Source: Chryseobacterium sp. MA9 (GTDB taxonomy: Bacteria; Bacteroidota; Bacteroidia; Flavobacteriales; Weeksellaceae). Taken from it: a stretch of DNA of 64,000 nt. The position numbers were made by a program, and so were the translations under genes. The notes under the pieces were generated by a model. The model had not been told where the DNA came from and did not search any database. It saw only the letters and a program-made list of their open reading frames with translations. Each line of letters opens with the position of its first letter. The first letter of the stretch is position 1. This document shows, piece after piece, positions 27,175-35,624 of the stretch. The DNA is taken from positions 2,666,001 to 2,730,000 of the forward strand of contig NZ_CP075170.1 in assembly GCF_024399315.1 (NCBI RefSeq), written 5' to 3'.

Positions 27175-30038
27175 ATAACTTGATTATATTTCTGTAAAAT
27201 ATCTTTAAACTCTTTTTTATGCTTATATTTTTCTTTAATATCAGGTAAAAATTTAGATGCTAATATTCCCTCTTTTAAAATTTCATCCAGATGTTTATAA
27301 AAGCTTACATCATCACCAATACTACCATAAATTGCGGCTTTCGTCCCTTTAACAGTATGATGATTCTCTAAACTAATTGCTTTTTCAATTGTTGAAAAAG
27401 CCAAATCATATTCTCCTTTTAATCGGTAATAATTTGCAAGTGTATTATAATAGTTTGCATTTTTAACTCTTGCTTTTGTTAATTGCGAAAATGCTAATTC
27501 AAACTGATTTAAATATATTAGATAATAAACCTTTGTAAATATTAATGTTTCATCATCAGTTAAACTTATTGCTTCATTAATATCCTCAAGCGCTTTGTCA
27601 TAATTATTGATTTCTGAATACAGATTAGAACGATTTGAATAATAAATCGGATTACTTTGATCTAGAGCTATCGCCTTGGTAAACGCTTCTATTGCCTCGT
27701 CAGTAAATTTCAAATGTTGATAAATTACACCATAAACATTATATAATCTTGATTTAGGTTCAAAATTTTGTTTTTCTGCATTTTGAATAGACTTTAAAGC
27801 ATCTGCATACTTACCCATTTCAATAAATACAACTGACTTTTCGTAATGGGAATTCGCATTTTTATCAGTTGAATTAATACTTTCATCATAAATATCCAAT
27901 GCTTTTTGATATGATTTCTGGGAAAAATAAATACTTGCTAAGCGATTTAGATTGTGTGTATATTTTGGATATTTCTGTCTAATCATAGTAGAAAGATCCT
28001 TTGCTTTTCCAATTTCTTTATTACTTAAGTAACAATTTACCAGATTATCAGATATAGCTAAGTCTTCTGGACTAAGTTGAAGATATTTCTCAAAATTAAT
28101 TATAGCTTGTCCCCAATTTTTTTCTTTATGAAAATGAATTCCTAAAACACGGAATTTTTCTTTTTCACTTAAAAGATAATCTTTTAAAGGTGTTGATGTT
28201 ATTTTTAACTGTATATCTATCAAATTCTTATGTTGTAGTGCTGGAAAGTTCTTAATAAAACTAACAAATTCTTGGATATATCCAGCATAAGGGTAATAAT
28301 TACCGTTAATATTAAGGTGTTCTTTAGCATTTTTTCTGATTAGAGTATGATCTTCATTATCTTCAATTCCAATCTTTTTAGATTTAGTGTTACATATAAT
28401 GTATTTAAATGAATCAGGATAAGGAGATCTTTCTAGTAAATCAATAAATTTTTCAATATCCTCACCATCATAATTATCGTAAATATTATCAAATAGTGGA
28501 TTATCTTTTTTAAAAAAAGGTAAAAAGTAATTATAAGGATTATCCATAAAATATTGATTTTCAAAAACTTTCTCTGCAAAATTAAATTTACCAATACCAA
28601 AAATTAAAATATATTCAACTATCTGTTGACATGCATCTTGCACTTTGTTGTTTAAAGTTAGAGACTTAATCTTTCTCTTAATTGGATCAAACCTTAACCA
28701 TTTATTTCCTAAGTGATTTAGAATCATTACTAAATAAGTAATCGCTCTTTCCCATACATTATCTTCATTATCATTAATAAAATCCACTAACAATGAAATC
28801 TTTTTTTCATCTGCTTTATTGAATATAAATAAACTACAAGTAATTGCACTTATTAATTGACACCTTTCAAACCATTGATGATTTTCATGATCATTTCTAA
28901 TTCTATTAATTTCATCAATGGTTTCCTTTGATAATTTTTCTGTGGCATATATTGAATCAAAAAGCATCTGAAGATGAGTATTTTTATACTCTTTATCAAA
29001 AGTTTTGAGATAATCTAAATCGCCATATATAAGTTGATCAATTTTTGATCTTATATCATGCATTTCAGATGCCAATGACTTATTACCTGGATCATTTTTA
29101 AGTTCATCAATTTTATTTTTTATTAAAATGGTTAAATTCTCGATATTATCATCTTTCACATCTGATTTATTAGCGTTTATATCATCAATAATTATATCTT
29201 GTTCTTTAAACTTTTCTTGAATAAGTGCATTCAGATAAGTAATTAAAGAATCACTCCAATTATTAATAAAAATTTTCTTTACATCATACTTCGAAAAATC
29301 TCCAGTATCAGTTGTAGAAAAAATAAAATGATTTGCAATCGTATGATTGTTGTATAGATTTTTTATTTTAGTAAAAAGTTCATTTATAAACGGATCTGAA
29401 AGACTAAACCCTAAAAATAAAAGAGTATTATTTTTAAAAAATGTACTTAAAGCATCTTCATTAGGGTTGTTTTGTGAATATATTGATTTATAATCACTTT
29501 CAAATAAGACTATTGTTTCTGGATTTTTAAAATCACCATGGATTTTATATAAAAATTTAGCGTTATCTTTTTGAGCTTTTAAGGACATAAAGACATTTTC
29601 ATTTCCAAAAACATCAATTGTACGATCATCGGGGCTATTAGCCTCAATAATTTGATCATAATTTGTAGTCACAATCTTTGAAGACAATTCCCAAAGTAAT
29701 TTGTGTACATCAGAATATAAAGAACTTTCAGTATTAATTTTATTTAATACTTTATGAACATATTCCTTCGCTCTGGTTTTATATATCCCCCCACTATCCG
29801 AATCATTTTCTATTTTATTTAAAATTTCTAAGGGGCTTTTGGTATTATCAATTAAGGAACGTTTTAAATTAATAAAATTTAAAGATGAATCTTCAGAAAA
29901 ATCTGAATTTAAATCATCTAAAATTCCAGAAACCAAACTTTTCCAAGAAGGATGGTTCAAAGGTATCGAAGCTCCTGCACCTATAAAGAGAACAAGTTTA
30001 TTATCTCTAATAGCTTTCTTCAAATTTTCATCAATCAT
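27171..30038 (-). CDS. SIR2-domain / TPR protein, putative anti-phage NADase
   Basis: A 955-aa cytoplasmic protein. The N-terminal SIR2-like domain (about 1-250) carries GAGAS (20-24), TTNYD with Asn126, IHGD with His167 and GFSLSDP (210-216), the residues used for NAD+ hydrolysis in phage-defence SIR2 proteins. A helical middle section follows (about 300-620), then about eight or nine tetratricopeptide repeats (about 640-940). Such SIR2-plus-repeat proteins act by depleting NAD+ on infection, the repeats serving as sensor or scaffold. No HerA, TIR or Argonaute partner is adjacent. It is A+T-rich and sits in the groEL-tail insertion region, near XRE regulators. Role inferred. Confidence 0.85.
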   Translation of the reverse strand: MIDENLKKAIRDNKLVLFIGAGASIPLNHPSWKSLVSGILDDLNSDFSEDSSLNFINLKRSLIDNTKSPLEILNKIENDSDSGGIYKTRAKEYVHKVLNKINTESSLYSDVHKLLWELSSKIVTTNYDQIIEANSPDDRTIDVFGNENVFMSLKAQKDNAKFLYKIHGDFKNPETIVLFESDYKSIYSQNNPNEDALSTFFKNNTLLFLGFSLSDPFINELFTKIKNLYNNHTIANHFIFSTTDTGDFSKYDVKKIFINNWSDSLITYLNALIQEKFKEQDIIIDDINANKSDVKDDNIENLTILIKNKIDELKNDPGNKSLASEMHDIRSKIDQLIYGDLDYLKTFDKEYKNTHLQMLFDSIYATEKLSKETIDEINRIRNDHENHQWFERCQLISAITCSLFIFNKADEKKISLLVDFINDNEDNVWERAITYLVMILNHLGNKWLRFDPIKRKIKSLTLNNKVQDACQQIVEYILIFGIGKFNFAEKVFENQYFMDNPYNYFLPFFKKDNPLFDNIYDNYDGEDIEKFIDLLERSPYPDSFKYIICNTKSKKIGIEDNEDHTLIRKNAKEHLNINGNYYPYAGYIQEFVSFIKNFPALQHKNLIDIQLKITSTPLKDYLLSEKEKFRVLGIHFHKEKNWGQAIINFEKYLQLSPEDLAISDNLVNCYLSNKEIGKAKDLSTMIRQKYPKYTHNLNRLASIYFSQKSYQKALDIYDESINSTDKNANSHYEKSVVFIEMGKYADALKSIQNAEKQNFEPKSRLYNVYGVIYQHLKFTDEAIEAFTKAIALDQSNPIYYSNRSNLYSEINNYDKALEDINEAISLTDDETLIFTKVYYLIYLNQFELAFSQLTKARVKNANYYNTLANYYRLKGEYDLAFSTIEKAISLENHHTVKGTKAAIYGSIGDDVSFYKHLDEILKEGILASKFLPDIKEKYKHKKEFKDILQKYNQVI

Positions 30039-30202
30039 TAGTTATAAATTATTTGTATTTTAACAAAAAAAATGATTTTACATATAAAATTATCTTAAAC
30101 AAATTAATATTATATTTTAAAGTGAAATAAAATATTTTCTTTAAAACATGCTGATATGTCTACTGAATTTGGATGGAACATAAATCCCAACTATTGTGAA
30201 GA

Positions 30203-30463
30203 TTATTCATCAATTTTATACTTTTCTATATCGAAATCAAAATCAAATAGTTCTTTTGGTGGAATTTTAAATGCTGAAGCCATTTTAAGAATGGTTTCAA
30301 TCGTCGGATTTCCTTTACCATTTTCATATTTGTTATAATTACTGGAATCAAAAACCGAATTTTGTGCAACAGCATCCATAGAAGTGTATTTTTCCTTCCT
30401 GATCTCTTTAAGATGCTCAGAAAAACACTGCATATACAATTTTAAAACGTCTTTGCTATCCAT
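30203..30463 (-). CDS. XRE-family helix-turn-helix regulator (copy 1)
   Basis: A small DNA-binding protein of about 86 aa from the ATG at 30461-30463; an upstream in-frame start at 30511 would add 16 hydrophobic residues that do not fit the family. The HTH is seen in SMDAVAQNSVFDSSNYNKYENGKGNPTIETI (first positions 24 onward). It ends with KELFDFDFDIEKYKIDE, almost the same as the next regulator. It is encoded just upstream of the SIR2 gene on the same strand, 164 nt away, so it could control it. Confidence 0.82.
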   Translation of the reverse strand: MDSKDVLKLYMQCFSEHLKEIRKEKYTSMDAVAQNSVFDSSNYNKYENGKGNPTIETILKMASAFKIPPKELFDFDFDIEKYKIDE

Positions 30464-30546
30464 TAATTTTATAATTAATAGCAATTTTGGAATTTCAATC
30501 AAATATTTCATGGTAATATATTACCATATATGGGAAAATATATTAT

Positions 30547-30620
30547 ATTTGTACAATAAGCTACAATAAATGTAGCTTTGCGATACTTCAACGAAATATA
30601 GAAGCTATTGCTTAGAATCT
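30547..30620 (+). repeat. 74-nt direct repeat with divergent promoter (copy 1)
   Basis: The repeat agrees with 31118-31190 at about 70 of 74 positions. It contains TTG (30549-30551) and TAGCTTTG (30573-30580) with a 21-nt spacer, pointing rightwards away from the XRE gene. Downstream of copy 1 no gene follows: 30621-30780 has no convincing ORF and ends in a hairpin. Confidence 0.7.
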
Positions 30621-30754
30621 TGCTTTTTTAGAGAGATATACAATGAGCCTGAAATAAAAACTCCTGAAATTGGTTCAAAGCCAAATTTTAAATAATGACT
30701 ACGCTAAAAAGATGTTACCCTACTATCCAAAGTATCCAACCTTAGTTCAATAAA

Positions 30755-30780
30755 AAAATCCCAACTCTCGTCGGGATTTT
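30755..30780. terminator. Terminator 3' of the second XRE gene
   Basis: An 8-bp stem (30755-30762 with 30773-30780), A-run on one side and T-rich sequence on the other; it works for minus-strand transcripts from the second XRE gene and possibly for the plus-strand transcript of repeat copy 1. Confidence 0.65.
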
Positions 30781-30782
30781 CT

Positions 30783-31034
30783 TTATTCTTCATTCTTATA
30801 TCTATTGATATCAAAATCAAAATCAAAAAGTTCTTTTGGATGAACTTGTAATGCTACAGCAAATTTTATCATAGTTTTTAAGGTTAGATTCCTTTTCCCT
30901 TTTTCATATTTACTTACTTCTGCTGAATCAATGCCTGTTAAAAATTCCAAATCTTGTTGAGTTTGATTATTTTTCATTCTAATTTCAGAAATACGCTTTC
31001 CGATCAAAATTTGCAGGTCCTCGTGAAAATCCAT
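30783..31034 (-). CDS. XRE-family helix-turn-helix regulator (copy 2)
   Basis: An 83-aa regulator from the ATG at 31032-31034; an upstream frame to 31100 adds a tract unlike the family. The HTH lies in NNQTQQDLEFLTGIDSAEVSKYEKGK, about residues 20-46, and the protein ends KELFDFDFDINRYKNEE like copy 1. The two HTH parts differ much more than the C-terminal tails, so they may recognise different sites while sharing a partner or dimer contact. Each lies left of an almost identical promoter-bearing repeat. Confidence 0.85.
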   Translation of the reverse strand: MDFHEDLQILIGKRISEIRMKNNQTQQDLEFLTGIDSAEVSKYEKGKRNLTLKTMIKFAVALQVHPKELFDFDFDINRYKNEE

Positions 31035-31117
31035 TAATACTATGTTTTCAAGCAAATTGCATTTATAAAAAATAAATCTTATGGGGATATATGCCAGCAT
31101 TGTTGTTTTTTTATTAC

Positions 31118-31190
31118 ATTTGTAGAATAAGTTACAATAAAGTAGCTTTGCGATACTTCAAAGAAATATAGAAGCTATTGCTTAGAATCT
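31118..31190 (+). repeat. 73-nt direct repeat with divergent promoter (copy 2)
   Basis: Contains TTG (31120-31122) and TAGCTTTG (31143-31150) with a 20-nt spacer. Its transcript would run through a 450-nt leader to the ORF at 31649. The near-identity to copy 1 against diverged neighbouring DNA suggests recent copying or strong constraint. Confidence 0.7.
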
Positions 31191-31645
31191 CGAACAGAAA
31201 ACTGGTAATTTTTAGCATACGAGACGATAAGCAGGAAGCTCACGACCTAGGCGTGGGTTCTCTTATCTGTGTGCACGGTATACCAGTACCTCTGTTCGGA
31301 TATTGTAGAGTCCCATGCCGTTTTATTTTCATGCTGTTCTGCTTTTCTACAACATCTTTTCTAAGCCCGCTGTATCACATAAAGTATCATGACATGTTAC
31401 AATGGGGTGTACAATCCATTGCGGCCACAGGCTTTCAGAAAAAACACAATTCTGTCATATATTTTGGTTGGTATGGGCAGGAAGCCCGGCATGGTTTGGG
31501 CTTCCTCCTTTACAACCTCTAAAAAACCATTAACAGAAAACAAACAGTATCCAGCACAGAAGAATCCATACAGTTCAGCCTGCAATGGGATCATGATCTA
31601 TTCATGATGCACAAAGCACTGTGCCCCCATCTAATACAACCATAC
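31151..31645 (+). ncRNA. Long structured leader or unidentified RNA
   Basis: About 500 nt between the repeat promoter and the next gene hold no convincing gene. Hairpins are visible: AGCTCACG with CGTGGGTT near 31238-31262, and ACGGTA with TGCCGT closing 31274-31322 with an inner CTCT/AGAG stem. Base composition is more balanced than the A+T-rich neighbours. Whether it acts as an RNA, as a leader or is decayed coding DNA cannot be decided here. Confidence 0.3.
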
Positions 31646-31648
31646 ATG

Positions 31649-32224
31649 ATGAAAAAAAACCAATTACAAAAACACATGAAAAAGAATAAAACACAGCTTG
31701 ATCCCAATACTGGGGTTACTGGCAAGAAGCGCTCAGTGTTGCAGCTGATAGAAAATTTTTTCCAGTTCAATGATCTGGCTGCCTGCAAAAAGAAACTCCA
31801 CAGCATTATGAGCTGCGCTGTAAAGAGAAACAGATGGATCAGCGAAGAGCCGTCTGTGATCTTTCAGTTTCATCAGTCGGTACAGTCTTTTGTGCGTGCC
31901 GGCTACCTCATTCATCTGGAAGGGAAAAAACTGGACGTTCAAACTCAGGAAAATCCTTCTCCGCTGGTTCTCGGCCTGCTTTCTGTGGAGGAATACCAGA
32001 ATCCTGTGCTGGTCTTCAAAAAAGCCTTCAAAGAATACAGCATCAAAGAGTTTGATTATTTTATGTCCGGCATCACCTATTTCTCTATGGGAATGTATGA
32101 AAACCCGCCAGAAAGAAACCTCGTGATTCCCTACATTCACCTTACTAAAATGCTGGATGCTGCACAACTGATTCTTGAAAGGAGAAGGAAGCGGGATTTG
32201 GAGGCAGTAAGCAGTAAGCTATAG
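31649..32224 (+). CDS. Hypothetical protein of the XRE-repeat unit
   Basis: A protein of about 191 aa that I do not recognise. It is lysine-rich at the start (MKKNQLQKH), then has a soluble helical body with aromatic-rich parts (FQFHQSVQSFVRAGYL, FKEYSIKEFDYFMSG) and ends ILERRRKRDLEAVSSKL. Several starts are possible (31604, 31646, 31649, 31676); I chose 31649, the second of two adjacent ATGs before a lysine cluster. Composition is higher in G+C than the flanks, which may mark transfer. It lies downstream of the repeat-copy-2 promoter, divergent from an XRE gene. Confidence 0.6.
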   Translation: MKKNQLQKHMKKNKTQLDPNTGVTGKKRSVLQLIENFFQFNDLAACKKKLHSIMSCAVKRNRWISEEPSVIFQFHQSVQSFVRAGYLIHLEGKKLDVQTQENPSPLVLGLLSVEEYQNPVLVFKKAFKEYSIKEFDYFMSGITYFSMGMYENPPERNLVIPYIHLTKMLDAAQLILERRRKRDLEAVSSKL

Positions 32225-32250
32225 GCAGTAAGCGGGAGGCAGGAGGCGAG
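32201..32250. repeat. Low-complexity GGCAGTAAGC repeat
   Basis: Short imperfect repeats of GGCAGTAAGC overlap the end of the preceding gene and run into the spacer. They resemble the simple flanking repeats seen around small mobile units in these genomes. The rest of 32251-32465 shows nothing except a promoter box. Confidence 0.4.
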
Positions 32251-32408
32251 AACTGAAGGTTATCAATAGGGGTGTGGTGGGTTCTTGTGATTTTTTAAAC
32301 TTTCTGTTTCAAAAAGTTTCTATTTCCCCTACTCTTCCCTGCCTGCTGGCTCTGTGCAAATAAAATAAAATCCGCCAGCTATCCTATTTTTATCCCCAAA
32401 CTTTCTCT

Positions 32409-32416
32409 TATATTTG
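32409..32416 (+). promoter_or_regulatory. Candidate -7 box for the SMI1/KNR4 gene
   Basis: TATATTTG lies 49 nt before the ATG. No clear TTG element at the expected distance. Confidence 0.35.
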
Positions 32417-32465
32417 TTTCAATAACGATCTGACGACTGTTGATGACGTAAAACCAAAGCAAAAT

Positions 32466-33011
32466 ATGGCAACTAAAGAAGAATTCTGGGACAGAAAAAA
32501 GAAATTAAATGATGATTTTTTTGTGATGGGCTCCGTAGCAAACCCTGCAACCCAGGAACAAATCAGAAAATATGAAGAAAGCACAGGTTTTACCTTCAGC
32601 GAAGATGTTAAGGATTTTCTGACCACATTTGGATCCTTACTTTTTGAAGTCAGAGAAGAGATCTGGAAACGGCCCAATGAATTTGATGTTCTTCCGAGCT
32701 GGAAATTCGGGTATGGCTTTTTTGTGTTTGGACTTTCTCAGGATGAAGAAATGCCTTCATGGATGGGTTTTGAAGAAAAGCACCACGAAGCCCTTGAGTA
32801 TAAAGAAAAACCATTGGGACAACTATTTTTCAAACGCAGCGGAAATCTCTACAGGGCCTATACCGACAACGGAATCATAAAAATTGAGTATGACAAATAC
32901 GACGAGGAAGATTATGAAGTATTTGAAGGAAATATTTACGATTTTTTAATTGAAGAGATTAATAATTTAGAACAAGATTATCTGGAATATATCAATGAAG
33001 GAAAATCCTGA
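32466..33011 (+). CDS. SMI1/KNR4 (SUKH) family protein
   Basis: A 181-aa acidic cytoplasmic protein. The SUKH pattern is visible: an N-terminal helix with ATQEQIRKYEESTGFTFSEDVKDFLTTFGSL (about residues 21-50), followed by G/W/F-rich strands (FGYGFFVFGLS) and an acidic C-terminus. SUKH proteins are often immunity partners of contact-dependent or polymorphic toxins. No toxin gene is adjacent, so it may be an orphan immunity gene. A second SUKH protein is encoded at 37512. Confidence 0.78.
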   Translation: MATKEEFWDRKKKLNDDFFVMGSVANPATQEQIRKYEESTGFTFSEDVKDFLTTFGSLLFEVREEIWKRPNEFDVLPSWKFGYGFFVFGLSQDEEMPSWMGFEEKHHEALEYKEKPLGQLFFKRSGNLYRAYTDNGIIKIEYDKYDEEDYEVFEGNIYDFLIEEINNLEQDYLEYINEGKS

Positions 33012-33013
33012 TG

Positions 33014-33021
33014 TATTTTTG
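33014..33021 (+). promoter_or_regulatory. Candidate -7 box for the kelch gene
   Basis: TATTTTTG, 53 nt before the TTG start of the kelch gene. Confidence 0.3.
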
Positions 33022-33074
33022 CACAACCTTATAACCCCTGAATTCTAAGCCTATAAAACTAAATCTTATTACCA

Positions 33075-34247
33075 TTGAAAACAAAATTATTATTCCTCTC
33101 ATTTTTGGGCTCACTGCTCACCCAGGCACAAACGCTTAATTTTAAAAATCTCGCCAATATGTCTGTAGGCAGAGGTGCCACAAGCAGTGTAATAGTGAAT
33201 GATAATATATATGTGAGCAATGGGTACCAGGAAAACAGCGGTAACGCCAATTATATTGAAAAATATAATATTACGGATAACAAATGGAGTGTTTTCAATT
33301 CTTCTCTGCTTTCCAAAAAATTTGCTAACTCGGAGACTTACAATAATAAAATTTATATTTTTAACGGTTGGGGAAACAGCCATCTTGAAATTGTAGACCT
33401 TGAAACCAATAAAATAACGAAGGGGGCTGTTAACCGTTCCTACACAGGAAATGCAGGTTCTGCCATCCATAACGGCAAAATATATGTGTTCGGTGGCAGC
33501 GGACTAAACGGTGCTGCAACCACTAAATTTTCTAATAGATTTCAATATTATGATATTGCTTCTGATACCTGGCACCCATTACCGGATATGCCTACAGCCA
33601 GAGAAACAAGGGGTAAAATTGTGAATGATAAGCTGTATGTCATTGGTGGTTTCAACGGTACCTCATCCCGTCTGATCAACGTCTACGACCTTAACACTGA
33701 TCGCTGGACCGATCAGTTTACGATGCCCGCCGGGATATCCGGACATTCATTAGCCGTATCCGGTGATAAGATTTTTATAGCAGGAGGGTATAATAATCAG
33801 ACTTTTCTGGCCTATTTTGATACCACAACGAATAAGTTTCATCAGTTATCATCCAATATGATTCCCAGAAGGCACGCTGCCGCAGAAGTATATAACAATA
33901 AACTATATATCATCGGTGGAAGTACAACGTCTGTAACCAAATCAGCTATTAAAAGCATACAAGTGGCAGATATTAGCGAAAACGTACTCGCAAATACAAC
34001 CAATGACGACCGAATATTGGAAACAAAAGTCTATACCAATACATCCAAAGATGGTTTTATCATCAGCAATAAAAATAACAGCAATCAGTTTGAATATACG
34101 GTTTACTCCACAGCTGGAGAGGTGGTCAGCAGGGGCTTTGCCTATTATAATAAAACGATAGATCTATCCAGAGTACGACCTGGGAACTACATTTTTAGTT
34201 TTAAAAATGAGAAAGGGGTTTTACAGCAGATTAAGATTTACAGATAA
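33075..34247 (+). CDS. Secreted kelch-repeat protein with T9SS sorting domain, TTG start
   Basis: A 390-aa exported protein. The signal peptide (MKTKLLFLSFLGSLLTQAQ) begins at a TTG codon; no ATG or GTG lies in frame between the upstream stop at 33060 and this codon, so TTG initiation is the best reading. Five or six kelch repeats follow (for example NDNIYVSNGYQ, HNGKIYVFGGSG, VNDKLYVIGGFNG, SGDKIFIAGGYN, YNNKLYIIGGSTT). The C-terminus (about 320-390) looks like a short T9SS sorting domain ending QQIKIYR. Such propellers bind other proteins or glycans; the partner is unknown. Confidence 0.85.
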   Translation: MKTKLLFLSFLGSLLTQAQTLNFKNLANMSVGRGATSSVIVNDNIYVSNGYQENSGNANYIEKYNITDNKWSVFNSSLLSKKFANSETYNNKIYIFNGWGNSHLEIVDLETNKITKGAVNRSYTGNAGSAIHNGKIYVFGGSGLNGAATTKFSNRFQYYDIASDTWHPLPDMPTARETRGKIVNDKLYVIGGFNGTSSRLINVYDLNTDRWTDQFTMPAGISGHSLAVSGDKIFIAGGYNNQTFLAYFDTTTNKFHQLSSNMIPRRHAAAEVYNNKLYIIGGSTTSVTKSAIKSIQVADISENVLANTTNDDRILETKVYTNTSKDGFIISNKNNSNQFEYTVYSTAGEVVSRGFAYYNKTIDLSRVRPGNYIFSFKNEKGVLQQIKIYR

Positions 34248-34383
34248 TAAGTTTTTAATTTAATTGGCCATACTTTTTCACCCTTTCCAACCTCAAATAA
34301 TTTACCCTCTCCCATATTCATCTAACTTTACATATATTTATTTTTATAAAACAAACAATCACGAAATTCAAATCATAAAAACA

Positions 34384-35037
34384 ATGAGAAAATATATTAC
34401 TTCAGGTATTTTAGTTTTAATTTTTCAGATATTCTATACACAGATAAATACGGATCTGATCAAAAAGAATGTCACCGAAAATCCACAGGAAAATTTTCAT
34501 AAGCTTCTGGATGTATTCAAAGTAACCCCTTCTGAATTGACACAGGAGCAACTGAACCAACTTTATTACGGAAGTAAATTCATGAAAATTGATTACACCA
34601 TTGGAAATTATAACAGTGAATCCGGCACATTCTGGAAACCCGCTCAAAAAAGACTGTCAAAAAGTAAAGCAGAAAAAATGGTCTCTGAAGCAGAATCAAA
34701 ATATGCTATCAATCCTCTCAATAAAAATCTACTGGATGATATGATGAATATTTATCAAGCACTTGATGAAAAGCAAAAAAAAGAACTTTGCTCTAAGCAA
34801 AAGGACTTAATCATTCAAACAATAGAAAAAAGCGGCGATGGGAAAAGTGAAGAAACGGCAATTTGTGTTTTAACACCTGGAGAAGTTTTGCAACAACTTG
34901 ATAAATTAATAAAATCTGGACCCAGAGCCGAATTTAGTCAAAAAATGAAACAACTTTCAGACGGAAGTATATTGACGATATATAAAATTGGAGACAGAGA
35001 GGTATTTGTAAAATTAGTGGGCGGATATTTTTTTTAA
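34384..35037 (+). CDS. DUF4919 family secreted protein (copy 1)
   Basis: Starting at the ATG on 34384, just before a signal-like segment (MRKYITSGILVLIFQIFYTQ), the protein has 217 aa; the frame is open from 34264 but that stretch has no signal character. It shows the DUF4919 pattern: ENFHKLLDVFK, LTQEQLNQLYYGSKF, AINPLNKNLLDDMMNIYQAL, then a beta C-terminus (GSILTIYKIGDREVFVKLVGGYF). A second member lies at 61195. No function is established. Confidence 0.78.
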   Translation: MRKYITSGILVLIFQIFYTQINTDLIKKNVTENPQENFHKLLDVFKVTPSELTQEQLNQLYYGSKFMKIDYTIGNYNSESGTFWKPAQKRLSKSKAEKMVSEAESKYAINPLNKNLLDDMMNIYQALDEKQKKELCSKQKDLIIQTIEKSGDGKSEETAICVLTPGEVLQQLDKLIKSGPRAEFSQKMKQLSDGSILTIYKIGDREVFVKLVGGYFF

Positions 35038-35077
35038 AGCTCCTAACTGACAACGACACATTAAAAAACAGCTAAAA

Positions 35078-35470
35078 ATGATTGAAAATATTGAAGATTT
35101 AATTCCAAAAAACAAAGGTGATTTATCTGCAGCTGAAAAACTAAAAAACTATTCCTACGAGGATCTCAAAGAAATTATTCCGAATTTACTTGAATGGCTG
35201 CAAGATTTTAACTGGCCCGTTGCAAAACCTGTTTCAGAATATTTAGAAAGCATCCATGATAAAATTACAACAGAGTTACTTGCCATTGTAAAAAGCAACG
35301 AAGATGAAGTATGGAAATATTGGATTATTACTATTTTTGGTCCAATAACTCAAAGTCCTATTATCAAAAATGAAATAATCCGGATTGCGACTTCTCCAAC
35401 AAAAAATGAGATGATTCAAGAAGTAGATGAAGTTGCGAAAGAAATTGTGAATAGTAGAAATTGGAAATAA
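35078..35470 (+). CDS. DUF5071 domain protein
   Basis: A 130-aa soluble helical protein with the DUF5071 signature: LIPKNKGDLSAAEKLKNYSYEDL, then IPNLLEWLQDFNWPVAKPV (about residues 36-54). DUF5071 is HEAT-like; it is found near immunity-type genes, but no activity is known. It begins 40 nt after the DUF4919 gene and may share its transcript. Confidence 0.82.
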   Translation: MIENIEDLIPKNKGDLSAAEKLKNYSYEDLKEIIPNLLEWLQDFNWPVAKPVSEYLESIHDKITTELLAIVKSNEDEVWKYWIITIFGPITQSPIIKNEIIRIATSPTKNEMIQEVDEVAKEIVNSRNWK

Positions 35471-35598
35471 AAAACTATTGATACTCAACTCCACCGACTC
35501 TATGCCAACAAAATAAAAACATTTCCTTTAGAATAAACTCTTTCCCTTACTTCAGAGCTCATTTTTATTATATACAACAAAAATAGCATTCTAATTCG

Positions 35599-35606
35599 TA
35601 GATTTG
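35599..35606 (+). promoter_or_regulatory. Candidate -7 box that decides the start of the next gene
   Basis: TAGATTTG lies 18 nt before the ATG at 35625. Its last bases include the TTG at 35604 that would otherwise be a start, which argues for the ATG. The same box and similar spacing occur before the gene at 40012 (39988-39995). Confidence 0.45.
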
Positions 35607-35624
35607 AGGGCTAATAACTGCAAT

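Noticed and set aside
31178..31607. Open frames of 72-114 codons in the leader after the XRE repeat
   Set aside because: They begin with rare starts, overlap one another in different frames and have no clear domain; a leader or decayed region is more likely.
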